A stretch of 64,000 nucleotides of DNA from Torymus aiolomorphi (GCA_036365515.1 CM070873.1:23877085-23941084), one strand, 5' to 3'. Numbered from the stretch's first letter, positions 10,591 to 21,603 are shown. Program-made: numbers and translations. Notes: generated from the letters alone by a model not told the origin.

Positions 10591-11930
10591 GAATAAATGC
10601 TCGATCGTGATTCTTGGAGGAAAGGAAAAAATCTTGGTTTTTCTGATTACCCTACCTATTTACAGTATAAATTGCATATAACTTTGCAGGTTTTGAAAAT
10701 TTTTCAATTTTGATATCGTTGACTCCCCCTGAAATTTAACAAGGAAGAAAATGAGACCTTGCAAATTAAAATTGAATGAAAAACAAAAAAGATTTGTATT
10801 TCTTATTGAATTTTTTTTTTAATGGACAAAATATACTTTTGCAAAATTGGAAATTTTCTAACAAAAATATTTTCCGTTATGTTAAGAACTCTGCTTCCTG
10901 TCATATCAGTTTTCAGATTGGAATGTGTAAATGAATTGTTGTAAAAAATATTCGCTGGAGCCACCTTAATAGTATAATAGTAACATAATCTATGCGAATG
11001 TAATATCAACGAGAAAGTTCCTGAAAACGTAAATATTCATTTTGAAAAATTAAAAAATTGATGTGAAACAAAAATTAACCTTAAAAATTGCACAATATTT
11101 TTTATCTAACATGAAAAAAAGAAAACAAAGAACATTCGCTTTGTAAGCAAAAAATTTAATATGTATTTGAAGAAAAAAAAATTCTAATATCGTTTAACGA
11201 TACGGAGAAAATACCCAAAGTTTTTATGGCAAATATTTTAAAAACTTATTACCGAATTTCAAAAGAATTTTACACAAAAATTGTGTATATTATACACAAA
11301 TTTCTCTGTACATTTCTAGTCAATCCATATAGGTATTTTCAAAATTTTGTAATATCAAATAAATCATTAAAAGAGTTGACTTCAAATATGTTAGAAATTT
11401 ATAGATGAAATACGTCAGAAAGTTCGTGAATTTTGTCAATTACACGAGTTAAAATAGTACATTTTGACACGGGTGCAGAAGGTAATTATTTAGCTCATGT
11501 GAGGTTTTTCGCACGAGCAAAGCTAGTGAGAAAAGTCACATGAGCTAAAAATCTTCTTACGCACCAGTTTCGAACCGTATTTTATACCACGAGAGCCGAA
11601 TAATCATATTAATGTTATGATTTTGAGGTTAGAGTGGTATAAAACGTATCTCGCACGTTTTGCACATACTATTTTGAGAAACAAGCTGCGAGATATTCGA
11701 TTTCTTATGTGAAGCTGACGTATAAGAAATCGAACTTTTTGAATTTAAATGTTTTAAAGTATACATTTCAAACATGTTGTTATTAAAAATTAAATTTTTA
11801 CTACTACAAAGCTTTCTTTAGGTGTCTGCAAAGGATGGGAAAATAGCTTCATACAATATTGTCTAAGAGCTGTGTCAATATTTCATACAATACTGTTGTT
11901 AAATCTTGTCCTTTTAATAAAATAATATTT

Positions 11931-13346
11931 CCCTAGTGGAAAATTGTTATTAAAAAGTAATAAAATTTTCTGTTTTCATATACTAAATCACATTTTTCTG
12001 CATAAAATCAGACTTTCACGTAATTATTTATAGTAATTAATATTAAATTAATTATTGCTCTTAGTATTGTATCACCAGGGTATCATAACATTAAATAACG
12101 ACCGAGTGTTAGATAGATAATAGCATATTTTTTTAAGTACACTTCATGTGGCTTTACTACGTTTTAGTTCAAATGTTGCGCATTCGATATCAGCGTGCCT
12201 TTAGTTGTTCTGCAGAAAACTATAATTGCAAAAAATAACATGTTGATACAAAAATTTAAGATAACGCAAAGTTTATCGCAATGAATTATTCTTCAAATGA
12301 GTTCGGATTCTCAAACAATGATTTGATTTCTTATTTCGAAATAGAATGGTTATAATAAATATTCTAAATTTTGTTGTTTATTTTTCGACATATTATTACT
12401 TGTTCACAACAAAGCTGTTCATTCAATAATTTTCGTGTGTGAGCTAATATAATGGACCTACGCTTAGGTGACGCTCTTTGCTTTTCAGCTTGCTTCGTGA
12501 TCCATAGCGAAAATCGTCTTCGTAAGAAACTGAAAATAATTGTTATAAATAGTTTGGTTTGAAATGTTAACAGCAGATATTAACAGTTATTTACAGTTAT
12601 TTACAGATATTTACTGTTATTTACAGTTATTTACAGTTATTTGCAGTTATTAATATTTTTTAAAACAATAACTGTAACAATAAAAATACTAATAATAGTT
12701 ATTATCAATTAATTGCAGTTATTTTACAGTTATTTACAGTTTTTAGCAGTTATTAACAGTTTTACTTCTTTTATATAGTAATAATTATAGTTTCTATTAA
12801 CAAATACTGCAAATAACTGAAAATATCTGTAAATAACTGTAAATAACTGCAACTAACTGAAGGTAACTGAAAATAACTATTATTAACCGTTCTGAAAGTG
12901 TTTATTTTTGTGATGTACTGTAATTCGGCATCAGCCTCGCAAGTGACGCCTCTAGAGAGTGTGGCACGCGTGCAGAAGCGCGGGCAGACCGAGCTAGGCT
13001 CTCGTAACGTACACACCCGATGTATCTAAGGGGATCTCAATAAAGACGTTTGTTAACAATAACCAAGGTGTTGCGTTATTACAATTTTGACAGTTAATAT
13101 TTTACAAAACTGCAAATAATTAAAAATAACAGTAAATAACCGTAAATAACGGCAAATAACTGCAAATAACTGCAAATAACTGATAATAACTGAAAATAAC
13201 TGTTATTTACGTCTCAAACCAAACGATTTATAATAGTTATTTACAGTTATTTAAACGATTTATAACATTTATTTGCAGTTATTTAAAGCTTCTCGGTTAT
13301 TTATTATTACTTGCAGTTATTAACATTTATTATTTCCACTATAGGG
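11931..13346. mobile_element. Foldback built from degenerate AACAGTTATT words
   Basis: Candidate ends are CCCTAGTGGAAA at 11931 and TTTCCACTATAGGG at 13346. From about 12560 on one side and 13090 on the other the sequence is mostly 8-12 bp variants of ACAGTTATTT, in one orientation left of centre and in the complement to the right. A solo LTR sits inside at 12909-13083. The left border is less certain than the right. Confidence 0.6.
12909..13083 (+). mobile_element. Solo LTR, 175 bp, with ATTTT target duplication
   Basis: Begins TGTGATGTAC and ends GTTATTACA, with ATTTT at 12904-12908 and 13084-13088. It contains the polyadenylation signal AATAAA near 13039 and is GC-rich relative to its host foldback. 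No internal retroelement sequence is next to it. Confidence 0.8.
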
Positions 13347-13924
13347 ATGCACTTGCAGGTGACCTTTGTACGCTTGATAGTTAATAAATTGTCTTCCATA
13401 CTTCGACTCCATCTGATCTATATTGTTTCTTACCCTCTCTTAAAAAAGTGATGGAGGAAATCTGTCATCACAATAAGACTGTTTTGATTGGTTGTTGCTG
13501 GCTCATTTGATTGGTCTACATAGAATAAGCGCCAAAATCGAGTATGTTTGAATTTTGAAGATGAAGATTGGATTCTTGACTTTGAATATTTAAAACTGAA
13601 TAGTATGAGAAAAATTTCATGATTTTATTTATGAGACTTACGTTATTATCGTATAATTTAAACTATTTAAAACAAACTTTTAAAATGAAACTTGATCATG
13701 TTCATAACCTCAAAAATAAAGAAACAAAGAGATAAATGATACGCGCGAAGCGCGCTAAAAGTAGCTAGTAATACTAAATAATAATGCTTTTTACTTAGTT
13801 TGCGACGAATGAATTTGAGTTTTAACGCGTACCTAAAATGTTCAATAACAAAGGATAATTATAAGTATACCAAAGCCCATTAAATTTATCATTTCGCACT
13901 TTTAAACAATATTACTCCCCGCAG

Positions 13925-14042
13925 TTCAGATTGACGAAGATCCAACGAGCCAAGTACAGCATGGAGGCGTTCATGTGCGAGCTGCTACAAGGCATACACA
14001 CTGTCAAGCCTGCAGACACCCAAAAATGACATACTCTTATAT
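13925..14042 (+). pseudogene. MINPP-like exon 4 with frameshift; GC donor
   Basis: Acceptor GCAG, then FRLTKIQRAKYSMEAF, equivalent to the TDTQRAxxSAxAF helix of the family, in phase with exon 3. Around 14020 a run of five A breaks the frame (TGA follows) and similarity continues one frame over as KNDILLY. Intron 4 seems to begin GCAAGT, a standard GC-AG donor. The total of 118 bp confirms one net frameshift. Confidence 0.75.
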
Positions 14043-14210
14043 GCAAGTATCACTATACATAAACATCGTCCATCGAGATGTATAAAGGATGCAGCCCCTT
14101 CAGGATAGTGTCACTTATTCGCGACTTATACTTGCCGTCAGGGCGCTACCGCGCCCCTTGATTCTTCACCTATCGCGCATTATAAGCTCGTGTTTTCAAT
14201 GTCTATACAG

Positions 14211-14352
14211 CTGTACAAGAACTGTCTCGGTCAATGGTCAAAGCTGGACATCATAAGTGAGCAGAGAGACGAGTTTCAGACCGTCCCAGAGTACCGGCGC
14301 ATCCAGAGAAAAATCAGCGAGCGACTCGGATTTAACACGACCTCCGAGTCAG
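14211..14352 (+). pseudogene. MINPP-like exon 5
   Basis: Acceptor CTATACAG and donor GTGTGT. It reads LYKNCLGQW at the start, then EQRDEFQTVPEYRRIQ and KISERLGF, matching the charged helix that follows the KNCxxW motif in MINPP proteins. No stop or shift in this exon. Confidence 0.82.
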
Positions 14353-14789
14353 GTGTGTATGAATGGTTCAAACGGCGCAGGCACCGAGGGTCCACAGATT
14401 GGTTTTAATAGTGTTTTTCATGCTTTCTTTGTCAGAGTATTATAATCGATGGTGTAAAAGTGTATCTTGTGCAGATACATCAGATTCGTAAATATGCATC
14501 TGATGCATAAAATGCATTGATGTATTTCATCTAAAAACAAAAGAAGTTTTATATGCTCCTTGAACTATTTATTTTGTTATTATAGACAGAGTATGAAGTA
14601 CTGGTAACAAAATTATAACAATTTTTAACAATGTTGAGAGCTTTGGATTGTGCAAGTTATACACCAAATTTGACGTAGAATTTGTTGCTATTCTTCTTCA
14701 ATGTTGGTTTAACAATATCCAGCAGCTTTATAAATCCAAGAACGTTCAGGCCCGTACTAATCACCTGACACTACATTTCTTCTCAACAG

Positions 14790-14966
14790 CCGAGCTGAAG
14801 GTATTGTACAATACATGTCGCTTCCAGCTGGCCCTGTACACGAGGACCTACACGTGATGGAATACATCGAGGATCTCCATCATTACTACACAGTCGGCCC
14901 CGGACGTCCCAAGGTCGACATACCGCTCGGCTGTCCGACCTTACACAATATGATCAAGCACTTCAG
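14790..14966 (+). pseudogene. MINPP-like exon 6 with deletion and frameshift
   Basis: In phase with exon 5 it begins ELKVLYNTCRFQLA, where the family has its LYxxCRFE helix. About a dozen residues around the expected WCAxF segment are then missing and the frame changes to EDLHVMEYIEDLHHYY and LGCPTLHNMIKHF. The donor is GTGAGA at 14967. Confidence 0.8.
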
Positions 14967-15008
14967 GTGAGATTAAGACTGATTATAATCGTACATTTAA
15001 CGTATCTA

Positions 15009-15343
15009 CACTGAGAGAATTTTGGGATCGCTGCCGTACTTAGTACGTACAGCAGACGTACCGTTCGTTTCGCGCAGCAGCTCTACCGAATTTGGGAAAG
15101 CTGGTGTCCTAAACCGCGAGACGTCAGTTGTCTTTTATTTTCCCGTACTAACACTATAGCGCAGCGAAAAATTAAGAGAGTAGTTGCCCCGTGATTTTCA
15201 TGCAGCAGCAATACGGAAAAGAGGCGACTGTTGTGCTACAGAGGGCATCAGCCGTACCAAAACAAAGGACGCAACTCTTTGTGTACATTTAAGAGCGCAG
15301 CTGTACTACTTAGTACAGCAGCGCTCCCAAAATTCTCTCAGTG
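15009..15343. mobile_element. 335-bp palindromic MITE (CACTGAGAGAAT ends) in intron 6
   Basis: CACTGAGAGAATTTTGGGA and its complement bound a palindrome whose middle is GC-rich. TA precedes the left end; the right side has CA, probably a mutated TA. End structure places it in the same TA family as the elements at 8945 and 16984. Confidence 0.72.
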
Positions 15344-15737
15344 CAGTTGGGGCCCCATAAGAGAGCTTTCATTGTTTACGAATAATAAATACTCCTTGTA
15401 TTCAATTAAAACTCAAAAAAATATCTATTACTGACATTGCGAAAATATTAAAAAAAATGTTCGGTTTAAATAATTATGATTTACAAATCAAACTTAATAA
15501 TTAACGTTAAAAGCTATCATCTATTGACCCATGTTAGTAAAGGAAGTGCCATAAGGCCTTGTGTTAACACATTGATCTTTTATAATTTATTTTACAGTAT
15601 TTTAATTGTCAAATAGAAATATATAGAAAAACAAATGTCCGAAAAAAGTTCGTCATAGGAGGTGGCATGATGTTAATTTGACTTGATATACTATATATTC
15701 TATAGACATAGAACATGCTTTTGATATTGTGCTGCAG

Positions 15738-15929
15738 AAATTTGGAACGGAAAGAATCCGCGAATAAAGAGTCACACACGCCGACTCTCCAGGCAATGAT
15801 GACTGCGATGGGTCTCGGTAAAGACTCGCCCCCGCTTTTGTGAAAAAACTATGAACAGAAAAGGAACGGAAAGTTCAGAACATCGTTTTCAGATCCCTTT
15901 GCGTCTAACATCATCGGCGTTTTTTACAA
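15738..15929 (+). pseudogene. MINPP-like exon 7 with in-frame TGA
   Basis: Acceptor GTGCTGCAG and donor GTAAGA. It reads SHTPTLQAMMTAMGLGKDSPPLL, TGA at 15841-15843, then KNYEQKRNGKFRTS and DPFASNIIGVFYK. The stop is a one-base change from TCA. The start of the exon looks shortened or diverged just before the SHT residues, where the family has its second active-site segment. Confidence 0.83.
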
Positions 15930-16329
15930 GTAAGATTTTAAATAAGTTAGCTCTGGCAAATTCAGTCACCTTGAGCAGAAAATTTGTTGGATGTTTCTCC
16001 GAGCATATTTCGAAAAAGAAAACTAATACTAAAGTAAGATTCTTTGATTTAACGAGAATGCATATCTTTTTCATAGTACTAAAAATATGTAAATATTATT
16101 CGAGATATTTGATAAGTTAATTAAAGTCATTCTTATTACTGAATAAACTAACACCTAGAATATAATGTATTCATAAACTGATAAAGAAAAAAACTAGTAT
16201 CCAGTAATTTAAACTATTATACCATTTCCGAAATATAAGAGAAAGATAAAGAATTAAAACTTTATTGTCGGTAAAGCACGAGGATCAAATCGGTACGGAG
16301 GTAATACATGTAAATTATTTTATGTACAG

Positions 16330-16494
16330 GTGCGACAATAAAAAATCACCGCACAAAGTGATGCTTTACGAAGCCGAGAGGCTACTGAAACTCGACGGCT
16401 GTAATGAAGGTGTGTGCGACTGGGAGCTCCTAAAAAAAAATTCAGCAACGCCGTCGATAAGTGTGACCTGAGCTTCTGTAACATAAAAGAATAG
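16330..16494 (+). pseudogene. MINPP-like terminal exon 8 with one-base frameshift
   Basis: Acceptor TGTACAG, then CDNKKSPHKVMLYEAERLL, later GVCDWELL. A run of nine A (16432-16440) is one base short, after which NAVDKCDLSFCN continues in another frame to TAG at 16492. The cysteine pattern fits MINPP C termini. Indels in such a run can also be sequencing errors. Confidence 0.82.
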
Positions 16495-16649
16495 TTATGT
16501 TTGTAATTCATGTACTTTAACTATTTGTATAGTTTTGTAATAACATAGAAAACTTTGAAATTTTTGTATGTATACCCCATTATAATCACTAAACATTAAA
16601 GCTTAACATTAAGCTCATTTAAAAAGAAATTTTTAAGAAATGTTTCTTA

Positions 16650-17661
16650 CACTGGTAGAAATGCTAACCAACGGAAGCGTTGGTCTATCCAAAAGTCTAC
16701 GCTCATAGTTCATGACTGTAGACGAGTGGCGCAACAACGTCGTATCATTGAAACTCATACGCGAGTATGAATTAAATTTGAAATTTTGTCGAATGAGCTA
16801 TTCATAAATAATCTTTTTTTAATTTAAATAATCCATACTCATTGCAAAAATAAAAAAAGGATTATTTATGAATTAAACGTAAGCTCATTCGACAAAATTT
16901 CAAATTTTATTCACATTCGTGCATCAGTTTCAATGATATGACATTGTGGCGCCACTCGTCTACAGTCATGAACTATGAGCGTACACTGTAAAAAAAGTTT
17001 GGTAGATTTCTCACCAGATATGTACAAAATCCCGCAGCTCAGCGATGTACGGTTACAGAGTACACAGAAATTTTCTCTGCTGAGCAGTGGCCTCTGTTAT
17101 TACCGCTGAGCAGTGCAAAAGTCCCAAAAAAAAAAAGGGAATTCGGTCTAGTAGAGAATGGTAAAAGTACCACGGAGTGGTAAAATTCCGTAAGTATAAT
17201 TGACGGAATTTTACCACTCCGTGGTACTTTTACCATTCTCTACTAGACCAAATTCCCTCTTTCCTTGGGACTTTTGCACTGCTCAGCAGCGGTAATAACA
17301 GAGGCCACTGCTCAGCAGAGAAAAATTCCGTGTACTCTGTAACCGTACATCGCTGAGCTGCGGGATTTTGTACATATCTGGTGAGAAATCTACCAAACTT
17401 TTTTTACAGTGTAGACTTTTGGATAAACCAACGCTGATCAACGGTTGGCGAACCGTTCGTCAATTTTTAAATTAAAAAGGTCATGCCATGATTATGTTGC
17501 TATTGTCGAAGAAGAATAACTATTTATACATGTGGAAATATTATATTGTAGATACTTTAAAATATAGTGATAGTTTTAAATAGTTTTAATTAAATTTCGG
17601 TAGAAATGCTTCAATTTGATGAACATGTTAACCAACGAAGTTGGTCTATTTTCTACCAGGG
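16650..17661. mobile_element. CACTGGTAGAAAT...TTTCTACCAGGG foldback, 1 kb
   Basis: Terminal sequence and internal AACCAACG words match the 5041-6609 element. The two arms are inverted copies (for example the gtctacgctcatagttcatg block). The right arm is split by a second element at 16984-17411. It sits just 3' of the phosphatase pseudogene; the second copy of that 3' flank at 53.2 kb lacks it, so insertion followed the duplication. Confidence 0.8.
16984..17411. mobile_element. 428-bp near-perfect TA-flanked palindrome nested in a foldback arm
   Basis: Begins CACTGTAAAAAAAG and ends with its complement; TA at 16982-16983 and 17412-17413. The intact opposite arm of the host (ctacgctcatag) gives the empty site with a single TA. 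The centre is the GGAATTTTACCACTCC region. Confidence 0.88.
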
Positions 17662-18415
17662 TACTCAGGTCACACTTATCGGTTTTGAGTTTTTAAACAA
17701 CATTTCCGATATAAATAATTTCTTTCATACTTATATTGTAAAAAGACTTTGTGATGCATGTCTAACAATAAAGATAATTTTATGAAGAAAAAAAACATTA
17801 AAGAAAAAATGTATTTATATTATTAAAAAAAATTTCATTCAATTACTATAAAATTCATTATCTTCCAAACTATTCCTTTTCGATGTATGTATGGGCTTAA
17901 TACACGGTTTGTTTAATATAATTTCATAAATATAGAAATATATCTTTTTAATTATATTATTCATGGTCATAAAAATTACTATCGGTGACTCTACTTCTTT
18001 TTTTAATCCATAATTCACGGATCTAAACAGCTTCACCAAGAGGGTAAGCCATGGTTCAAGCTGAAAAAAAACAGTAAATATTTTTTTCAATAACAAATTC
18101 CAGGTATAATCTTTAAATTTCAAATGTTTTACACTAATAAATAGTATTATTACATACAATTTGCACCTATAATAAGCTGATAGCGTCTGATCTTTCTGTA
18201 CATGATATTAATCGTACAACTCTGATTTATGGAATAGATGTCAATGCCGCAGGTTTATTTTTCAACGGCTCAATCAAATGATTTGAAATTTTAAGGGAGT
18301 AAGCCTTAGTTAAGTGCTGAAAAAATAAGATTTCGTTTAATTAGTCTAGTATTTTTGTTATGCATATACATTAAAAACAATATTACCTATTAAAAATACA
18401 CATAAAAATCAACTT
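17662..18415. other. AT-rich stretch, 3' flank of the phosphatase pseudogene
   Basis: The segment about 17678-17717 (CTTATCGGTTTTGAG...) is shared with 53221-53263 and so belongs to the duplicated phosphatase 3' flank. The rest is AT-rich with no supported gene. The minus-strand frame 17839-18159 has no recognisable domain. Confidence 0.5.
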
Positions 18416-19100
18416 TTAAGGGGGCTAGACACCTTTTTTCTCTGAAATAAGAAGTCACATTTTAATACATAAATGTAAACTAATTATTTCATACTTTTTA
18501 CATATAAAAGTGGGTATATTTACCTTACCTTAAAACTTTCTCCGATGGGCCTTTTATATGGTCCAGAACCATAGTCATCAATGAAACAAGTTTTTTCACT
18601 AACCGTAAGCTTTGAAATTTTCCTGTGGATGGATTGACTCCAGATTTGAACTAAATTACTCCTGAATAGTATAATTCTCATATGAGTGTAGGGATTTAGA
18701 ATTAAATGTCGGAAAAAATTTTTACATCAGAAAAATTATGAAAAAATATAAAAAATTTACAAAAATTAAAAAAAAAACTCTTGAAAAACAGCACAATTTT
18801 TTTTCTCATTAGATCAAAAATCCCTACACTCATATGAGAATTATACTATTCAGGAGTAATTTAGTTCAAATCTGGAGTCAATCCATCCATAGGAAAATTT
18901 CAAATCTTGCGGTTAGTGAAAAAACTTGTTTCATCGATGACTATGGTTCTGGACCATATAAAAGGTCCATCGGAGAAAGTTTTTAAGGTAAGGTAAATAT
19001 ACCCACTTTTATATGTAAAAAGTATGAAATAATTAGTTTACATTTATGTATTAAAATGTGACTTCTTATTTCAGAGAAAAAAGGTGTCTAGCCCCCTTAA
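18416..19100. mobile_element. TTAA-flanked 685-bp foldback
   Basis: TTAAGGGGGCTAGACACC at the left is matched by its complement at the right, with TTAA at 18416-18419 and 19097-19100. Arms of about 295 bp are nearly identical and the loop is about 90 bp. TTAA ends suggest a piggyBac-type non-autonomous element. Confidence 0.82.
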
Positions 19101-19190
19101 GCCCTGAAAGACTCCTCTATTTTGATTCACAAGTTTGTAATAGCCACTTAATTTGAACACTATTTTTTTCATATTAGCTCAGTTCTCACA

Positions 19191-19311
19191 GTTTTTCTGT
19201 GGAACCGACCGGTTCCATTTGGCCGACCGACTAAATGAACTGAAATTTCTTAGAGATCTTCCTAATAATATGTTTTGGCATAACCTGAGCGCGGATGATT
19301 TCCAAAAAGGT
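19191..19311 (+). pseudogene. Exon-like piece of an unidentified gene
   Basis: After an acceptor-like TTCTCACAG the frame reads FCGTDRFHLADRLNEL and DLPNNMFWHNLSADDFQK up to a GTGAAT that could be a donor. Residue composition and codons look protein-coding. I do not recognise the family. The piece at 19808-19966 may be the next exon of the same gene. Confidence 0.45.
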
Positions 19312-19317
19312 GAATAC

Positions 19318-19743
19318 TCGAATGGAAATAAAAACCATACGTTCCCGTTACGTTTGTGTACTTTTGCACACGTTTCCATACGTTTAATAGCACACGTTTG
19401 CCAACGTTTCCATACCAATGCGTACGTTTGTGAACGTTTTCAGACGTTTGCGTATGTTTTTGTTACGATTGAGACGTATCTATCGAATTGTACAGAAACG
19501 TACGCAAATCTGCAGTATTCCAAAAAGCGATAGGAACGTACATTTACGAAAAAAAGATATTATTATCGAATTTTATTCTTATATCATGTTAATGTACATA
19601 TAAGTTGGCGTGCATTCGCGTTTGTTTCAACCGTTTCTGTAGAGTACTGTACAAAGTATGTCCAAATCGTAACCAAAACATACACAAGCATGCCGAAAGA
19701 TGCAGTATTTTATGCTATAGTACCCGGGATTTTTTCCAATCGG
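19318..19743. mobile_element. Foldback of degenerate ACGTTTNNNTACG words
   Basis: Left end CTCGAATGGAAATAAA and right end TTTTTTCCAATCGGG resemble the CCCGTATGGAAA ends of elements at 40372, 55948 and 57016. The interior is variants of CGTACGTTTGC in one direction and the complement in the other. It lies between two exon-like pieces. Confidence 0.6.
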
Positions 19744-19807
19744 GTATAGTTATAATTATTTGCTTCTATTAATCAAATTTTACATTATATTTCAATTCAA
19801 TAATAGC

Positions 19808-19966
19808 ACCATCGCCCTGGACTTCCAGTGGAACACTATCCAGAAGAAGGATATTGTGAAGTACCTGTACCGGAGCTTCGCGTTCCTGCAGTAGCGCAAG
19901 TTTATCGACAACGGCGGCATCTTTGTGTGCAACACACGCCATCTGCAGCTCCTCAGCGGCAGCTAG
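19808..19966 (+). pseudogene. Exon-like piece with in-frame TAG, unidentified gene
   Basis: Following AATAG the frame reads TIALDFQWNTIQKKDIV, then YLYRSFAFLQ, TAG at about 19893, then RKFIDNGGIFVCNTR and a second TAG. GC content and codon pattern contrast with the AT-rich surroundings, pointing to former coding sequence. I cannot name the protein. The stop marks it as decayed. Confidence 0.5.
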
Positions 19967-20000
19967 TCTAGGCGCCCCGCGCCAAGGGGGTTCCCGTGGC

Positions 20001-20421
20001 CATTTTTTCAGAAAAGCTCATGGTTTTCAAGTTATAGTATCCTGAAATTTTTCAAAAAAATGTTCACTTCGGACGCCATTTTGAGAACCGCTATGTTGGA
20101 TTTTCGATTTTGTACCCCATGTGTCTTAAAATTTAGGAATCGAGGACACTTCTCTAGCTGCAAAAAAATGTGCATCTTAGTGATTTCTTAAAAAAATTTT
20201 GAATCAAAAATTTTTTTCAGTTGAAAAAATCGCGTTTTTTGTAAATATTTGTTTATGACTTTTTTAGCAGTCATTTTAGACAAATTCTGAGGCCATATTC
20301 TGAAAGAGCATAAAATTTTACGTCGGACATGATAGGTCGGAAATTTTTTTTGGTGCAGATAATATGAAAAATAACTGCATGAAAATTCGTTGAAAATTTA
20401 GGACATTTGGGCTTTAATAGG
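20001..20421. mobile_element. Truncated TIR copy of the TTAA transposon (left arm)
   Basis: Equivalent, in inverse, to 28921-29341, and also similar to 30556-30976. TTAA follows at 20422-20425. It is truncated at exactly the left boundary of the inverted duplication. Confidence 0.85.
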
Positions 20422-21037
20422 TTAATTTGCCTCGAGTGTTGGCGTGCGCATGCATTACACGTCCAGTATCCGACGGCGAACTCGGTGGGGCAGAAGGAGG
20501 AGAGAAGCAAGCCACGCCTTCTTAAGCATGGCACTCACAGCGTTGCAGAGCATAGTAGGTATCCATAATTTTACAAATCAAAGCATGCTAAGTACGTGTG
20601 AAAATTATTTTCTTTTGTCCTTTCGTGTAAAACATGATCAGGAATTGCGCTTATAAGCTCTCTGGTTTTTCCCCTTGTTTTGCGAAATAGCGCAAGCGAA
20701 ACATTTTTCCAAATGTGTAATCACCTTTTCCGTTTACGCTTTATGACTGTTTGACATTTCCAATCTATTACAGTCATTAAAAGGATTATAAAGGTCTATA
20801 TTCGAATTAACAGACCGTCGCCGAGCCCGGCCCTATACCTGGGCGTAATGTCTTTTGGCATAATGCACGCTTTTGGTATACTCATCCAAATCTAGATATT
20901 TCTCAACTGAAAGTACAGAATTCCAAGTAAACTTTCGTATACAGTCTCACGCAATATCCTTGTAAAAATGTTAGTTCTAAAGTTTTAATTTTCTTCAATA
21001 CATCTTAGTTGATGGAAACACTAAGGTAAAACAGCCA

Positions 21038-21603
21038 CCCTGGTAGAAATTAGTCCATTAAATATGGGCAGGAAAACAGAAACTGGCAATTAGAAATGGC
21101 TAGTTATTAGATACAAGTATAACGATTTTTTCCATCAACTTCTCCCATTTTATGGAATGGCCCTAACCCCAAAATCATCACATTAAAATTTTATAACAAT
21201 TTAATCATATATTTTAAAACTTATACCCTTAAGAGATAGTTTACCGGGATATAAACAAAATTTAGTAGTCTTTCTACTATTTACAGCTTTATTCTATAAG
21301 ATATAAACCAAAATCGTTATTTTGACACGTGACTCTATCTCTCTTGCTCATCGCCATAACAAATCGCTTGTTACTAGATTTATAATGGCTTCATCGACTA
21401 CCTATTTTAACTATAGTATTAAAAGGCCAAATTAATAGATAGATTAATACAACATTTTGATAATTTCTGCAACCAATAAATGTGAAAAATAGGTTTAAAA
21501 AATAGTTACACTTATGGTTGAAAACTGGAGTCAATTTTTTTTTGCCATCTTGGTTCAAACTGGCCATTTACTACCTAAAAAATGATTTCAATCTCTACCA
21601 GGG
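21038..21603. mobile_element. CCCTGGTAGAAAT foldback-family element (left arm copy)
   Basis: Starts CCCTGGTAGAAAT and ends ATCTCTACCAGGG, about 565 bp, with inverted words such as GGCAATTAGAAATGG / CTGGCCATTTACTACC. The mirror copy is at about 27736-28304 in the right arm. Confidence 0.7.

Larger units (their letters stand above)
8730..10640 (+). mobile_element. Penelope-like retroelement 3' fragment (GIY-YIG endonuclease and pseudo-LTR)
   Basis: The frame around 8740-8943 reads LPYIKNLSDKLQSIL and then a Cys-containing VVYRIDCNDCNKSYVGQTG, the linker, zinc-finger-like CxxC and GIY-YIG start of Penelope endonucleases. It is broken at 8943 by a TA foldback and resumes at 9666 in the same frame (IRVSEHKRCVKN, later EHVKLTKHTINF and CFSEMMYIF) to about 9945. 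Removal of the insert leaves one TGA just after QTGRQL. Downstream sequence has a TATAAATA box near 10158 and a hammerhead-like core at 10538, as expected of a pseudo-LTR. The reverse transcriptase domain is missing. Confidence 0.82.
8344..10965. mobile_element. 2.6-kb foldback with GGTGGCTCCAGCG termini in intron 3
   Basis: GGTGGCTCCAGCG at the left and CGCTGGAGCCACC at the right, next to TTAA on both sides (8340-8343, 10966-10969). Arms of about 310 bp are nearly identical in inverse (8344-8660 and 10663-10965). A Penelope fragment fills the middle. The same termini bound a second, diverged element at 52694-53142, where TTAA is not clean at the left, so the target preference is uncertain. 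Confidence 0.8.
3222..16494 (+). pseudogene. Multiple inositol polyphosphate phosphatase (MINPP)-like pseudogene, eight exons
   Basis: Eight exon-like segments in order and in matching phase resemble MINPP/histidine acid phosphatases, which remove phosphates from inositol polyphosphates in the ER lumen or as secreted enzymes. Visible in order: a signal peptide (exon 1), the catalytic RHGTRFP loop (exon 2), the region after it (exons 3-6), a DPFASNIIGVFYK block (exon 7) and a Cys-rich tail with DKCDLSFC (exon 8). Splice sites are mostly GT-AG, with GC-AG for intron 4. Disablements: TAA at 3306 plus a frameshift in exon 1, TAG at 8125 in exon 3, a frameshift in exon 4, a deletion with frameshift in exon 6, TGA at 15841 in exon 7, and a frameshift in a nine-A run in exon 8. 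Exons 2 and 5 are clean. Introns 1, 3 and 6 are filled with foldback transposons. The two homopolymer shifts could be sequencing errors, the others not easily. Confidence 0.88.

Noticed and set aside
12560..13330. CRISPR-like array of short repeats
   Set aside because: The repeats are degenerate, have no spacers of constant length, switch strand and lie in a eukaryotic sequence.
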